NCBI RefSeq assembly: GCF_009664855.1
Contig: NZ_CP045928.1
Coordinates: 6,238,518 to 6,302,517 of the forward strand
Length of the DNA stretch: 64,000 bases
Direction: 5' to 3'
Origin: Flavobacterium sp. SLB02
GTDB lineage: Bacteria; Bacteroidota; Bacteroidia; Flavobacteriales; Flavobacteriaceae
Positions 34,355 through 43,909 of this stretch are shown piece by piece; the first letter of the stretch is position 1; the number at the start of each line of letters is the position of its first letter. The position numbers were made by a program, and so were the translations under genes. The notes beneath the pieces were generated by a model. That model worked only from the letters and a program-made list of their open reading frames with translations. It was not told the origin of the DNA and searched no databases.

Positions 34355-34496
34355 GCCGTATTTTTTGACTGCAAAGATAGTTTTGTTTCAGATGGAATTA
34401 AAATATTGATGGAATAATCCAAATGCAATGTTAAAGGACTTAGTTTTCATCCTAAGAATTCGTAATATTATAATACTAACACTAAAATACAAAATT

Positions 34497-34865
34497 ATGG
34501 AAGCTAATAATTTAGGATCGAAAAAGATAAATGGAGTACAAAAAAATATAGATGAATCTAAAGGGAAAAACATCTCGCACGATGGAAAAACAGAAGATCC
34601 GAATTTAAAAAAAGAAGTTGTTACAGATACTGACGGAAACAAAAAAGTAGTAGACAGAGCCCGAAATGAAAATGAGGATATAAAAGAAGTAAAAGATAAT
34701 GAAAAATCTAGTGCGAATGCAAATCGCGGAGTTGCATCAGATGAAGAGGCAAAAAAAACGGTAGAGAATAAAGACAGAAATTCAGACATCACACCCAATC
34801 GTTATCCTAATTCTAATCCTGAAAGTCATGAAGATCGTGGAAACATGAAATTAGATGAGGAGTAA
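34497..34865 (+). CDS. Hydrophilic low-complexity protein, possibly stress-related
   Basis: 122 aa from the ATG at 34497. The frame is open for 23 codons upstream, but those encode hydrophobic residues unlike the rest. The protein is very rich in Lys, Asp, Glu and Asn with no hydrophobic core (ADEEAKKTVENKDRNSD-like stretches), so it is probably disordered. Such proteins are often induced by desiccation or salt (general knowledge), but no family is recognised. It precedes an SDR gene by about 160 bp. Confidence 0.6.
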   Translation: MEANNLGSKKINGVQKNIDESKGKNISHDGKTEDPNLKKEVVTDTDGNKKVVDRARNENEDIKEVKDNEKSSANANRGVASDEEAKKTVENKDRNSDITPNRYPNSNPESHEDRGNMKLDEE

Positions 34866-35027
34866 GTCCTGTCTTTAAATAGTGAATATCTTGCTGAATT
34901 TAGCCGTTTTTTTATAAAATAACATTTGATTGGCAAACGACGTTAATGTTATTTTAAACTTGATTTTGAGATTGGTCGTCCCTGTGGATCTTCGTAAATT
35001 GTAGTACAAATTTTAAATATATTAAAA

Positions 35028-35780
35028 ATGGCACTTTTAGAAAACAAAGTAGCTTTTGTATCTGGTGGAGGTTCAGGAATTGGACGTGCAGTGGCAGAAG
35101 CTTACGCTCGAGAAGGAGCAAAAGTAGTACTTTCAGATATTAACGTAGAACACGGCGAGGAAACCGTAAAATTTATAAAGGACAAAGGTGGTGAAGCTTT
35201 TTTTGTAAAAGGAGATTCATCCAGTGCAAGCGAAAATAAACATATGGTCGAAGTAACCGTTTCTAAATACGGCCGACTTGACATTTCCTGTAACAATGCA
35301 GGAATGGGAGGCCCCGCAAAACCAACAGGAGAATATGAACCCGAAGCCTGGGATAAAGTAATTGCGCTGAATTTAAGCGGAGTTTTTTATGCCTGTCGTT
35401 ACCAATTAGAACAAATGGAGAAAAATGGCGGAGGAAGTATTGTAAACATTGCCTCTATTCACGGTCAGGTTGCCGCTCCGCTTAGTCCTGCTTATACAGC
35501 ATCAAAACATGGAGTGGTAGGTTTAACCAAAAATATTGCAGCAGAATATGCGCTGAAAAATATTCGTTGTAATGCAGTTGGGCCAGGATACATTGAAACC
35601 GCCTTATTAAAAGATCATTTAAATAATGATGCAATGAAAGCTATTGCCGCAAAGGCACCTATGAACCGCTTAGGAACTGCCGAAGAGATTGCAGAATTAG
35701 TAGTGTTTTTAAGTTCTGAAAAATCTTCTTTCACAACCGGAAGTTATATAATAGCAGATGGTGGTTATACTGCAATCTAA
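35028..35780 (+). CDS. Short-chain dehydrogenase/reductase (classical SDR)
   Basis: 250 aa. Cofactor motif SGGGSGIGRAVAEAY at the N-terminus with Asp38 after the second strand (VLSDINVE), suggesting NAD rather than NADP. NNAG, catalytic Ser in NIASIHG and YTASK follow, and the C-terminal IIADGGYTAI is typical of the 3-oxoacyl-ACP reductase-like branch. The substrate is unknown. Single gene with a terminator. Confidence 0.88.
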   Translation: MALLENKVAFVSGGGSGIGRAVAEAYAREGAKVVLSDINVEHGEETVKFIKDKGGEAFFVKGDSSSASENKHMVEVTVSKYGRLDISCNNAGMGGPAKPTGEYEPEAWDKVIALNLSGVFYACRYQLEQMEKNGGGSIVNIASIHGQVAAPLSPAYTASKHGVVGLTKNIAAEYALKNIRCNAVGPGYIETALLKDHLNNDAMKAIAAKAPMNRLGTAEEIAELVVFLSSEKSSFTTGSYIIADGGYTAI

Positions 35781-35801
35781 AGTTTTTTACTATAAATTAA
35801 G

Positions 35802-35832
35802 AAAAGCTATCTCCATTTGAGGTAGCTTTTTT
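35802..35832 (+). terminator. Rho-independent terminator of the SDR gene
   Basis: AAAAGCTATCTC / GAGGTAGCTTTT stem with one G-U pair, 5-nt loop and a T-run, 22 bp after the stop. Confidence 0.85.
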
Positions 35833-36079
35833 TATTTCTAATCAGGTACTTAAAATAAGTTTTATCTTGTTAATTATTTTGATTGAAGTAAATTCTTTCA
35901 ATAACATATAATTTTGTAAAGCTAGTGTTTGTCTGATAAATGTTTAATTAATCCGGCTTTAAAGTGAATTTAGTTAGCGAATTTTTATAAAATTGGACAC
36001 GATAAGTTTAAGGTTTAACAATATTCTCTTAACTTTAAAGGATATAAATTTGATTTCTAAAAACTCTATTATTCAACGT

Positions 36080-39000
36080 ATGAAAAACATTTACTCTGTA
36101 CGCCACCTCATGGCACTTTTAATTTTTTGTTGTTGCTGTTCTGGAAATCTTCTGGCGCAGATTATAATGCCTGACCCAATTTTAAAATTGCCTTATAAAC
36201 AAGATTTTAGTACCTGGCCAATAGATGGTACAAACTTTTTGCCTGGTTTTCAGGGATGGGTTGCGGGTGGTAATACTGCAGGTCAAACCTCATATGTTAC
36301 TGATGCTACTCTAACAGCTAACGGAACCATAATAGCTGGTAAAGATGCTGCGAATACTGCTGGTAGTTTTTATAACTATGATGGAAAAATTGGTTTTCTA
36401 AATACAGGTGCGCTAAATCTTACACTTGGTTTTGCTTTTTCAACTATAGGTAAAACTGCTATACCGGTTCAGTATGATGCAATGACGATTAGAAATCCTT
36501 ATGATATTCCTCCAAAAACGACTAATAGCAGGATTAATGAAATGGTTTTGCAATACAGAATTGGAGATAACACTCCTTTTGTTACGTTAGATGCAACAGC
36601 GTATAGAAATAATACCGAAAATCAGTTGAGTGGTGTAAAAGATCAAAAACTCGAAACAAAAAAAATTATATTACCTGTTGAGTGCGAAAATAAACCATTA
36701 GTTCAAATAAGATGGATTTCAAGACAGGAATCAGGAGGAGGTTCACGTCCTTCTTTTGCAATTGATAATATAATAGTTGGAAGAGATGATGCCGCTCCTA
36801 GTAATGAGACTGGCTACCCAAAGGCAGCTGCTATTTTGGGACAAGGATTTGATTTTGTTAATAAAATCGACGAAATAGGTAAGACTTATTATGTTTTACT
36901 ACCAGGCGGAAGTACAGCTCCAACAATTGCTCAAGTAAAAGTAGGTCAGGATTCAAATGGAATTGCAGCTTTGCAATCTGGATTTCTTGACATTACAAAT
37001 GCTTCTCTGGAATATGTAAAAAGCTTTACAGGATTAAGTTTAAATACTGCCTATTCTGTTTTTTCTATTTCTGAAGATCCCTTCAATAATATTCAGGATA
37101 ATGTAACTAAAACAGATGTGACTACTGCAAGTGTATTAGTGCCATCTTTGGCAACAACAGTTGCTTCTCTTGACTTTGGATTAGTAGAACAAGATTATAA
37201 TTCAGAAAATTTAAGTTACCAGATTCAGGGAGCAAATATTTCAACAGACGTTACGGTAAGTGCTACAGGAAATTTTACAGTTTCGAAAGACGGAAACAAT
37301 TTTGCCACATCGATACTATATGCAGCAACAGATTTTGCTTCTAATGCGACGCCGACAGTCTATGTTAGATTTACTCCAACTGTGGCTGAAAGTTTTTCAG
37401 GACAAATTGCACATGAAATTACCAAAGGTGCAACAAAAACAGTTATGCTTACAGGAATAGGAACTAATCCGTATGTGGAAGGTTTTAATAACTCAAATGT
37501 TCTTACTAATGGTACCTGGACGCAATATGATGTAGCAGGGCCATTAAATAAATGGAGTACAACAACAGTAGCAAGAAACGTAAACTCAGGAGCTGGTGCA
37601 GTATTGATGAACGGATATTCTGATACAGGAGCCAGCAAAGACTGGTTGATTTCGCCAAGATTACGTTTAGACAATACAGCTAAATTTGATAAAATGGCAT
37701 TGCTTTCGTTTTATTCCCGCAAGTTCTACTCAGGAAGCGATTTAAAATTAATGGTTTCTACTAATTACGATGGTAAAAGCAATCCTGAAACGGCTACCTG
37801 GACAGAATTAGATGGTAAATTTCCAATAACAACAGGATCGTATTTTAAATCTCAATACATCAAATTAGATGCTTATAAAACCAACAACACGTATTTGGCG
37901 TGGGTTTATGTAACAACAGCCGGAGGAACAAATAATGCAGCAGAATGGTCTATAGATGATTTTGCCATTACCAATGAAATAGGTTATGTCGATTCGAATC
38001 CTAATTTAAATTTTGGAGTAGTAAATAAGGGAAATACTTCTGCGAGTCAGTCATTTACACTTAAGGCTGAAAATTATGGTGATATCACCTTAACAGCGCC
38101 GGCAGATTATCAATTGTCGCTGGATAATGTTTCGTTTCAATCTAGTGTTTTTGTTACTTCGGCAGATGCATTAGCAACCAAAACAATTTTTGCAAGATTT
38201 GTACCTTCTGTAAAAACATTTGCAATTTCGGGAGCATTAACGGTAACAGGAACTTCTTTAAATAAGAAAATTGGGTTTTTCACCGGATCTTCATTACCAC
38301 AAGAAGATACTTTTGATGTGGTTACTTATAATTTAGAATTTTTTGGAGCCCCAACGGCGGCTTACGGACCCACAGACAAAACGATACAGCTTGAAAACGT
38401 GGCAAAAGTCATGAATAAATTAAATGCTGATGTATATGTGGTTCAGGAAGTTTCCAGTGATGCTCAAATTGATGCTTTAATTCAAAAAATAAATATAAAC
38501 GGTAAGACCTTCGATAAAACAATTTCGACATCTTGGTCATATTCATGGGATCCAAATTCAGATCCTAGTTTTCCTCCGCAAAAACTCGTAGTTCTTTATA
38601 ATACACAAACTGCTACTATCAAAGCTACAAAAGTAATGTTCAAAGATTTGTATGATGAAGTTCGTGCAGGTACAAAAAATTTAACAAATTATCCAGGAGG
38701 TAGTGGTTCAAGTTTCTTTTCATCGGGACGTTTACCTTATATGGTGCAAATCGAAACGAATATTGGCGGAGTAAAAAAACTGCTTAATTTGGTTGATCTT
38801 CATGCTCGTGCCAATAGCGGAACTGATATTAGCAAATACAACCAGCGTAAATATGATTCTCAGGTATTAAAAGATAGTTTAGATCAATATTATGCAAATT
38901 CTAATTTAATTATTTTAGGAGATTATAATGATGATGTGAAAGCATCAGTTATTACTCCAAATCCTTCGTCGTATAAGATGTTTGTAGATGATACCGCAAA

Positions 39001-39505
39001 TTATACTGCACTTACTTTAGAAATTAGTAAGGCGGGTGCTTATAGTTTCCTGAGTTCGGGAGGATTTTTAGACCATATCATGATTTCTAATGAATTGAAT
39101 GATCAGTATATTCAAAATTCAATTGCAGTTTATGATCCTCGTACGGATATTGCAAATTATACCACGACAACATCAGATCACGGACCAGTAATAGCTCGTT
39201 TTCAATTAACAGGAAACTTGTCTATAATTGATTATGAGCTGAAAAACGGATATCTGGTAAAAGCATACCCAAATCCTGCGACAGATGTTGTAAATGTTGA
39301 AGTGAAAACCAATGATAATAAGAAACTAAAATTAAAATTTTATGATATTTCAGGTCATTTAATTGGAAATTCTGTAGAAATAAATGCAACACAAGACTTG
39401 AGTGCAACCGCTATTCCGGTAAGTTATTTACAATCCGGAATTTATTTTTATACCTTGACAGAGAACAATAAAGTTGTTTATAAAGGTAAGGTTATAAAAA
39501 AATAA
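36080..39505 (+). CDS. T9SS-secreted multidomain endonuclease/exonuclease/phosphatase-fold protein
   Basis: 1,141 aa from the ATG at 36080, chosen because the signal peptide (about 1-27, ending NLLAQ) then comes first. Order: unassigned N-terminal region; a beta domain at about 380-460; a choice-of-anchor-J-type domain at about 461-631 (DWLISPRLRLD, SIDDFAITN); a second copy of the beta domain at about 635-735; an EEP catalytic domain at about 742-1045 (VVTYNLEFFG, VYVVQEVSSD, IILGDYNDD, SDHGPVIARF); and a C-terminal type A sorting domain (VKAYPNPATDVVNVEV to GKVIKK) for type IX secretion. The GDYNDD and SDHGP motifs carry the usual metal and catalytic residues. It is likely a secreted nuclease, perhaps scavenging DNA and phosphate. 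Single gene with a terminator. Confidence 0.85.
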   Translation: MKNIYSVRHLMALLIFCCCCSGNLLAQIIMPDPILKLPYKQDFSTWPIDGTNFLPGFQGWVAGGNTAGQTSYVTDATLTANGTIIAGKDAANTAGSFYNYDGKIGFLNTGALNLTLGFAFSTIGKTAIPVQYDAMTIRNPYDIPPKTTNSRINEMVLQYRIGDNTPFVTLDATAYRNNTENQLSGVKDQKLETKKIILPVECENKPLVQIRWISRQESGGGSRPSFAIDNIIVGRDDAAPSNETGYPKAAAILGQGFDFVNKIDEIGKTYYVLLPGGSTAPTIAQVKVGQDSNGIAALQSGFLDITNASLEYVKSFTGLSLNTAYSVFSISEDPFNNIQDNVTKTDVTTASVLVPSLATTVASLDFGLVEQDYNSENLSYQIQGANISTDVTVSATGNFTVSKDGNNFATSILYAATDFASNATPTVYVRFTPTVAESFSGQIAHEITKGATKTVMLTGIGTNPYVEGFNNSNVLTNGTWTQYDVAGPLNKWSTTTVARNVNSGAGAVLMNGYSDTGASKDWLISPRLRLDNTAKFDKMALLSFYSRKFYSGSDLKLMVSTNYDGKSNPETATWTELDGKFPITTGSYFKSQYIKLDAYKTNNTYLAWVYVTTAGGTNNAAEWSIDDFAITNEIGYVDSNPNLNFGVVNKGNTSASQSFTLKAENYGDITLTAPADYQLSLDNVSFQSSVFVTSADALATKTIFARFVPSVKTFAISGALTVTGTSLNKKIGFFTGSSLPQEDTFDVVTYNLEFFGAPTAAYGPTDKTIQLENVAKVMNKLNADVYVVQEVSSDAQIDALIQKININGKTFDKTISTSWSYSWDPNSDPSFPPQKLVVLYNTQTATIKATKVMFKDLYDEVRAGTKNLTNYPGGSGSSFFSSGRLPYMVQIETNIGGVKKLLNLVDLHARANSGTDISKYNQRKYDSQVLKDSLDQYYANSNLIILGDYNDDVKASVITPNPSSYKMFVDDTANYTALTLEISKAGAYSFLSSGGFLDHIMISNELNDQYIQNSIAVYDPRTDIANYTTTTSDHGPVIARFQLTGNLSIIDYELKNGYLVKAYPNPATDVVNVEVKTNDNKKLKLKFYDISGHLIGNSVEINATQDLSATAIPVSYLQSGIYFYTLTENNKVVYKGKVIKK

Positions 39506-39521
39506 AAGTAATCTAAATGAT

Positions 39522-39560
39522 AAAAGAGGCATCTGCTGTTGTGGATGCCTCTTTATTTTT
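39522..39560. terminator. Terminator between the EEP protein gene and the MepB-like gene
   Basis: AAAGAGGCATC / GATGCCTCTTT 11-bp stem, 10-nt loop and T-run. It also touches the end of the convergent gene at 39560. Confidence 0.85.
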
Positions 39561-40081
39561 TAGAATAATCTTCTGAATTTGTTTAAGTCGATGTCGGGAG
39601 AAATTTTATAGAAAAAATCCAACTGCCATTGTTGTGTTTTCTGCGCTTGTTTGCTCGTGGTTTCATCCCAGGGTGGATAAACTCTTGTGGCTCTTTTTCC
39701 TTCTTTAGTTGCTGTAGAAAAGATTCCTTTTTCCAGCAAGATGCTTTTCGGAAAAATAAATTGTCCAAATAAATCATTTTTTCGAACGCTTACAATCACA
39801 AAATCAATTGGATCTGAAGCATCAAAAGGCTCGATAATTCGGCTGTGATTTCTTTTCCATAAAGTTACGAACTGACCTGTTTTTGTTGGAGTAATTTTTG
39901 CCGTCCGATAACAGATCCTCTTTTGATTTAAATAAAAACGATAGGCATCATAATCAGCACTCTCATTTTCAGGTTGAGGTGATGCAATTTCAAAATCGCA
40001 ACAATCATAAACCAATTCTTTTGCAATAATAAGATCTTTAGGCACTGATTTTAGATCATTCCAATTGTTTTTGATTGTCAT
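39560..40081 (-). CDS. MepB-like protein
   Basis: 173 aa from the ATG at 40081; 15 codons further upstream are open but lack family similarity. The sequence SADYDAYRFYLNQKRICYRTAKITPTK with TGQFVTLWKR, FDFVIV-type (here IDFVIVSV) and FIFPKSILLEKGI is typical of the MepB family, named from the mepRAB locus of Staphylococcus aureus, whose own function is unknown. No mep-type efflux pump or regulator is next to it. Cytoplasmic, probably monocistronic. Confidence 0.75.
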   Translation of the reverse strand: MTIKNNWNDLKSVPKDLIIAKELVYDCCDFEIASPQPENESADYDAYRFYLNQKRICYRTAKITPTKTGQFVTLWKRNHSRIIEPFDASDPIDFVIVSVRKNDLFGQFIFPKSILLEKGIFSTATKEGKRATRVYPPWDETTSKQAQKTQQWQLDFFYKISPDIDLNKFRRLF

Positions 40082-40134
40082 TTTAAGGGAGGTGTGTGTT
40101 GCGTTATTTGGGTAAAAATACCACAAAAAGAACT

Positions 40135-42018
40135 TTAAAAAGAAACATTCAACCCAAAATTAAATCCCCATTGAAACTGATTAAAAGATTGATTATTTAA
40201 CGGATTTATATAATAGTTCATTGCAGGTTCTACAAAAACGTTTGTTTTCTTGTAAACACGATATTGCAATGTACTACTTAACGTAGACCCATAAACATAA
40301 TCATTTGCATTTACATTCTGGCCAATCGAATTGCCATCTAATGCCACATTATTAGAAATCAGTTTTCCAACAAAACCACCCGTGTTTAAATTGACACTTG
40401 CTCTGTTCATACTAAAAACAACATACGAAACTTCTAAAGGCATTTCGAGATATCGTAAGTTTTGATCCAGATTCCCATTTTTAAGACTGTTATTTTCGAT
40501 GTTATTTTGCTTGAATGCATCACTAGTCGAATTAGGAACAAATAAGTAATCATTATTAGCTGTAAGAGGTGCTGATACAGCCGCCGAAGCAGTTTGATTA
40601 AAATAGTCACTAGAACTAAAGAAAGTATTGTTTTTTGCACTTATATACGAAACGTTTGCAACACTCTGTCCTAATTCGTTAATTTTTAATCCAGAAGCAA
40701 CCGCCCATTTCTTATTGATTTTGTATTTGGTTTTTACTCCGTAACTGTTACTTTGTCTTGAATCGTTTGTATTGCCCAGAGTTTTTTCGTTCTTGTAGTT
40801 TTCAGAACTTGCAACTCCGGCAAAAACTTCAACAGCCCATTTTTCAGCGTTAGGATTAAGTTTGTTTTTCTCTTTGTTTTCTTTTTTCTCTTCGGGGCTT
40901 AAACCTTTTTCTAAATTTTGAAGTTCTGCCAGTTGTACAGAATCTTTTTTGCTTAGAACATCATTAAATTTCGAACTGTTTTTTTGATTATTTGCCAGTT
41001 GTTTTTCAGAGAATAAATTAGCGCTGTTTTGCTTCGCTTGATTGTCAGTTATAGTTTTTTGATTACCACTCAAATTTGAGTTTGCAGTGGCAAAAGCAAT
41101 AGTATTGTTGCTTTTTGAAGTTGATTGATCTTCAAAAATTGATTTTGATAATTGATTTTTTGAACTCGGATTAAACGGATTGACTTTACCGGCAGAAAAC
41201 GTTTTTTCGGCTAAGATCTGATTGCTGGCTTTTTTATCTGCATTTGCAATATGATTTTTAGAAACTGAATTATATCCGTTTGTTTTGCCTGCTGCCAAAG
41301 CTTTTTCAGCCAAAGTTTTGTTCGAAAATTTCTTATCTGTAAAAGGCTGAATTTTCGAATTTGGATTAAATAATGCTGTTTTACCTGAAACAGTATTTTT
41401 TTCTGATACTACCTGATTTGAAACGTTTTTATCAGCTTTCGCTATTTGATGCTGCGAATCTGAGTTAAATCCGTTTTTTTGATCCAAAACAAGTGTTTTT
41501 TCGGCTAAAGCCTGATTATTATTTGGCTTTTCAGCATTTGTTTTTGAATTTAAAATATCATTATTACTATTATTTTTAGAGTCTGAATGGGCAACTGCTG
41601 TTTTTTGATTTTGATTTTTTTGAGAATTTTTAGGTTGATTAACCTCGTTTTTTATAGATGAAACGTCATTAATAATATCAGATTCTTTTTCGGTAACAAC
41701 TTTTCCTGATTTGTTTTCCTCAGTCGAGATTGTTCTGTTTGTATTCGTGTCATTTTTCTGATCATCAAGAACAACATTATTTTTTTGCTGAGAATCAATT
41801 TGTATCGTTTTAATTCCTAAAGTTGAATTAAAATGTAAAACAGAAGGGAGTAACAAGCCTAATAATAAGCATGCCGCAGCCGACCACCAAAGAATAGCCC
41901 TTTTCTTCTTTTTTGGTTTGTCTAATTTTTTCTCAATTTCACCCCATAATTCAGGAGGCGGAACACTCGAAAAGTCTTCCATTGATGAAAAAATATCTTC
42001 TATATTTTGCTTTTTCAT
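40135..42018 (-). CDS. Anti-sigma-like transmembrane protein with Asn/Lys/Ser repeats and C-terminal outer-membrane-barrel-like domain
   Basis: 627 aa. Residues 1-40 are a cytoplasmic anti-sigma-like segment (IEDIFSSMEDFSSVPPPELW), followed by one membrane helix (41-60) and a long Asn/Lys/Ser/Gln-rich region (61-395) containing four units of 32-33 residues (168-297). Residues 395-627 alternate polar and hydrophobic residues like a small outer-membrane beta-barrel (WAVEVFAGVASSENY, WAVASGLKINELGQ, to FNFGLNVSF with a terminal Phe). The start overlaps the sigma-factor stop by 4 bp. It may span the periplasm and link outer-membrane state to the sigma factor, or the barrel-like part may simply be periplasmic. 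Confidence 0.65.
   Translation of the reverse strand: MKKQNIEDIFSSMEDFSSVPPPELWGEIEKKLDKPKKKKRAILWWSAAACLLLGLLLPSVLHFNSTLGIKTIQIDSQQKNNVVLDDQKNDTNTNRTISTEENKSGKVVTEKESDIINDVSSIKNEVNQPKNSQKNQNQKTAVAHSDSKNNSNNDILNSKTNAEKPNNNQALAEKTLVLDQKNGFNSDSQHQIAKADKNVSNQVVSEKNTVSGKTALFNPNSKIQPFTDKKFSNKTLAEKALAAGKTNGYNSVSKNHIANADKKASNQILAEKTFSAGKVNPFNPSSKNQLSKSIFEDQSTSKSNNTIAFATANSNLSGNQKTITDNQAKQNSANLFSEKQLANNQKNSSKFNDVLSKKDSVQLAELQNLEKGLSPEEKKENKEKNKLNPNAEKWAVEVFAGVASSENYKNEKTLGNTNDSRQSNSYGVKTKYKINKKWAVASGLKINELGQSVANVSYISAKNNTFFSSSDYFNQTASAAVSAPLTANNDYLFVPNSTSDAFKQNNIENNSLKNGNLDQNLRYLEMPLEVSYVVFSMNRASVNLNTGGFVGKLISNNVALDGNSIGQNVNANDYVYGSTLSSTLQYRVYKKTNVFVEPAMNYYINPLNNQSFNQFQWGFNFGLNVSF
41128..41517 (-). 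repeat. Four tandem coding repeats of about 33 residues
   Basis: Units begin at residues 168, 201, 233 and 266 of the protein at 40135-42018. Each has the form NQxLAEKTxxxGKxNGFNxxSKxQIAxADKxxS. Units 1, 3 and 4 share LAEK; units 1 and 3 share QIAKADK / HIANADKK. Confidence 0.75.
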
Positions 42019-42566
42019 GCTATTTTAAAATTTTTTATGCTCAGTATTCTTTTTTGCAAAATGTGCTTGGCCCTGTTTAAATTTGATTTTGACGTTCCTT
42101 CTGAAATTTTTAATAATTCTGCAATTTCCCGATGTTTCATTTTTTCAAAAACATATAAGTTAAAAACCGTTCGGTATTGATCAGGTAAATCCCGGATATA
42201 TTCTAATAGTTTTTCTTGTTCAATAGGAGCAATATCTAATTCTTCTTCCTCAACAAAATCCGTATCAGGATCAAAAACATCTAAAAAAAAGCTTTCCTTT
42301 TTCTTTTTATTTAAGGTTTCAATTAGTTTGTTAATGAAGATACGTTTTAACCAGCCTTCAAAACTTCCTTCAAATTTATATTGACTTATTTTTTGAAATA
42401 CAATCACAAAAGCTTCCTGAAAAACATCTTTTGCATCATCCTCATTTTTCATATACTTTAGGCAAATACCATATAAAACAGGAGAGAACAACTGATAAAT
42501 TTTCAGTTGTCCCTCTCTGTCATTTTTTATGCACAGTAGAATGTATTTTTCTAAATCGTCTTTCAA
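42015..42566 (-). CDS. ECF-type RNA polymerase sigma factor
   Basis: 183 aa. Region 2 is NEDDAKDVFQEAFVIVFQKISQYKFE followed by the WLKRIFINK block. Region 4 ends EIAELLKISEGTSKSNLNRAKHIL. Its stop overlaps the start of the membrane/barrel protein by 4 bp (ATGA-type), so the two are translationally coupled. It is probably regulated by that partner. Confidence 0.9.
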   Translation of the reverse strand: MKDDLEKYILLCIKNDREGQLKIYQLFSPVLYGICLKYMKNEDDAKDVFQEAFVIVFQKISQYKFEGSFEGWLKRIFINKLIETLNKKKKESFFLDVFDPDTDFVEEEELDIAPIEQEKLLEYIRDLPDQYRTVFNLYVFEKMKHREIAELLKISEGTSKSNLNRAKHILQKRILSIKNFKIA

Positions 42567-42617
42567 AAAAGTAGTATTGTTTGGTTTTGCAAAAATAGTT
42601 TTTATAAGCTTATAAAA

Positions 42618-43018
42618 CTACCTTTTAAAAATAGTAAGGGTTGCATCCTGGTTATTGCTGACAATCGTTAAATTTTGATTGTCAAGACTTTCTATGATAT
42701 AAGTCTTGCCTTCAAAAGTAATTAAGTCATTTTCTGACTGGTCAAAAAAGCTGCTGCCTTTTTCTATTTGATAAGCACTATTTCTAATTTCTACATTGTT
42801 TTTGTAAGTGATAACTCTTCCGTCAGGAGTAAAATGACCTTCTTTGTAAATCCGATAGTTTTAGGTGTCGCCGTGTATGGGTTACTGCCTCCTCCAGTCG
42901 ATTTTTGCCAGATCCAGGTTTTTACAATAGATCCGGTGTTCATTTTTGTCGATTCTAACGAATGAGCCGTTGAAAAGAGCTACATAACTATGATAAATAA
43001 TAAGAATTGCTTTTTCAT
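42618..43018 (-). pseudogene. Inactivated small secreted protein gene (nonsense codon plus frameshift)
   Basis: Read on the minus strand from the ATG at 43018, it begins MKKQFLLFIIVM, then a TAG at 42980-42982, then continues in frame as a signal-peptide end and TWIWQKSTGGGSNPYTATPKT. Near 42852-42862 the frame shifts by one base, consistent with a 1-nt loss. The other frame then gives YKEGHFTPDGRVITYKNN to TLTIFKR and a stop at 42618. The intact protein would be about 132 aa and resembles small lipocalin-like or META-like flavobacterial proteins (WxWxxSxGG near the start). It is 6 bp downstream of the PrcB-like gene, so it was probably its operon partner. Two lesions argue against one sequencing error. 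Confidence 0.75.
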
Positions 43019-43024
43019 GACTGA

Positions 43025-43909
43025 TTATTTTTGAGCCGCAATTTTATCCTGAATAGCTTTTTTGAAAGTTTTTATTTCAGCACTTTGATCACTAGTATCA
43101 TTATTATCAATAAAAATCTTAGTTACAATTCCTGCCTGACGTAACTCAAAATAAGTACCACCCTGGTCAGCTGCATTTGGCGAACCGTAAGTTTTTGTTT
43201 GCCCTTTTAAACTTAAAATTTCTGCAGGTACGCTTTTTAAGAACAGTGTATAATCTCCTTTTTTACTTGTTGCAGTATATTTATATTGATTAAAATCAAA
43301 ACCATTGGCAGCAACATTTTGGAATTTCAGGATATTATAATCATTCAATTGATAGAATTTTCTGCAGTCTGTTGCACCTGTACATTGATTAAAATAGCTT
43401 CCTATTACAATGTTGTCAGGATTCTCATTTGTTTTAGTAAAAAGAATTGGTTTTAAAGTTTTTGGAATTAAGATAAAATCGCTAGGATAGTTTACTGTCG
43501 AACTAATAGGTTCTCCAGGTTGAGGTGCTTTTTCATAATACGTAACCAGAATTTCGCATTTGTTTTCTACCATACCAGTTATTTTTATACCATAACCTGT
43601 TGTAGTTTTAAGACCTGAGAAAAGACCAACCAAATAATTTTTAGTAAAATCGATGCTTAGATCACCTGCATTTGGACAAGCACTAGAGCTTTCACGCTTA
43701 GTGAAGAAACTTTGTAATTTTTCATCTGAATTTACTAATATATAAGTGGGAACAGTTGGATAAGTTTTTACATTGTATGCACATAGAAGAGGAGTTCCTA
43801 TAAATGCTGATTCTTCTGTTGGCCCGCAATCAGCCTTTATATCGTCATTATTAAGCGAGCACGCACTGAATCCAAAAGCTATAAATAAGCTTAACATTAA
43901 TTTTTTCAT
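43025..43909 (-). CDS. Lipoprotein with PrcB-C-like domain
   Basis: 294 aa. Lipobox FGFSACSL (Cys17). Residues about 50-165 (ILVNSDEKLQSFFTK, DFTKNYLVGLFSGLKTTTGYG, VTYYEKAPQPGEPIS, PSDFILIPK) match the PrcB C-terminal domain, known from the treponemal protease-complex protein PrcB. The C-terminal part (about 180-290) is beta-rich and unassigned. It is followed after 6 bp by a broken gene. It may stabilise or bind a protease, but no dentilisin-like protease is nearby. Confidence 0.7.
   Translation of the reverse strand: MKKLMLSLFIAFGFSACSLNNDDIKADCGPTEESAFIGTPLLCAYNVKTYPTVPTYILVNSDEKLQSFFTKRESSSACPNAGDLSIDFTKNYLVGLFSGLKTTTGYGIKITGMVENKCEILVTYYEKAPQPGEPISSTVNYPSDFILIPKTLKPILFTKTNENPDNIVIGSYFNQCTGATDCRKFYQLNDYNILKFQNVAANGFDFNQYKYTATSKKGDYTLFLKSVPAEILSLKGQTKTYGSPNAADQGGTYFELRQAGIVTKIFIDNNDTSDQSAEIKTFKKAIQDKIAAQK

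Noticed and set aside
42768..42965. Plus-strand open frame of 65 codons
   Set aside because: It is antisense to the pseudogene at 42618-43018, whose minus-strand reading gives a coherent secreted protein.
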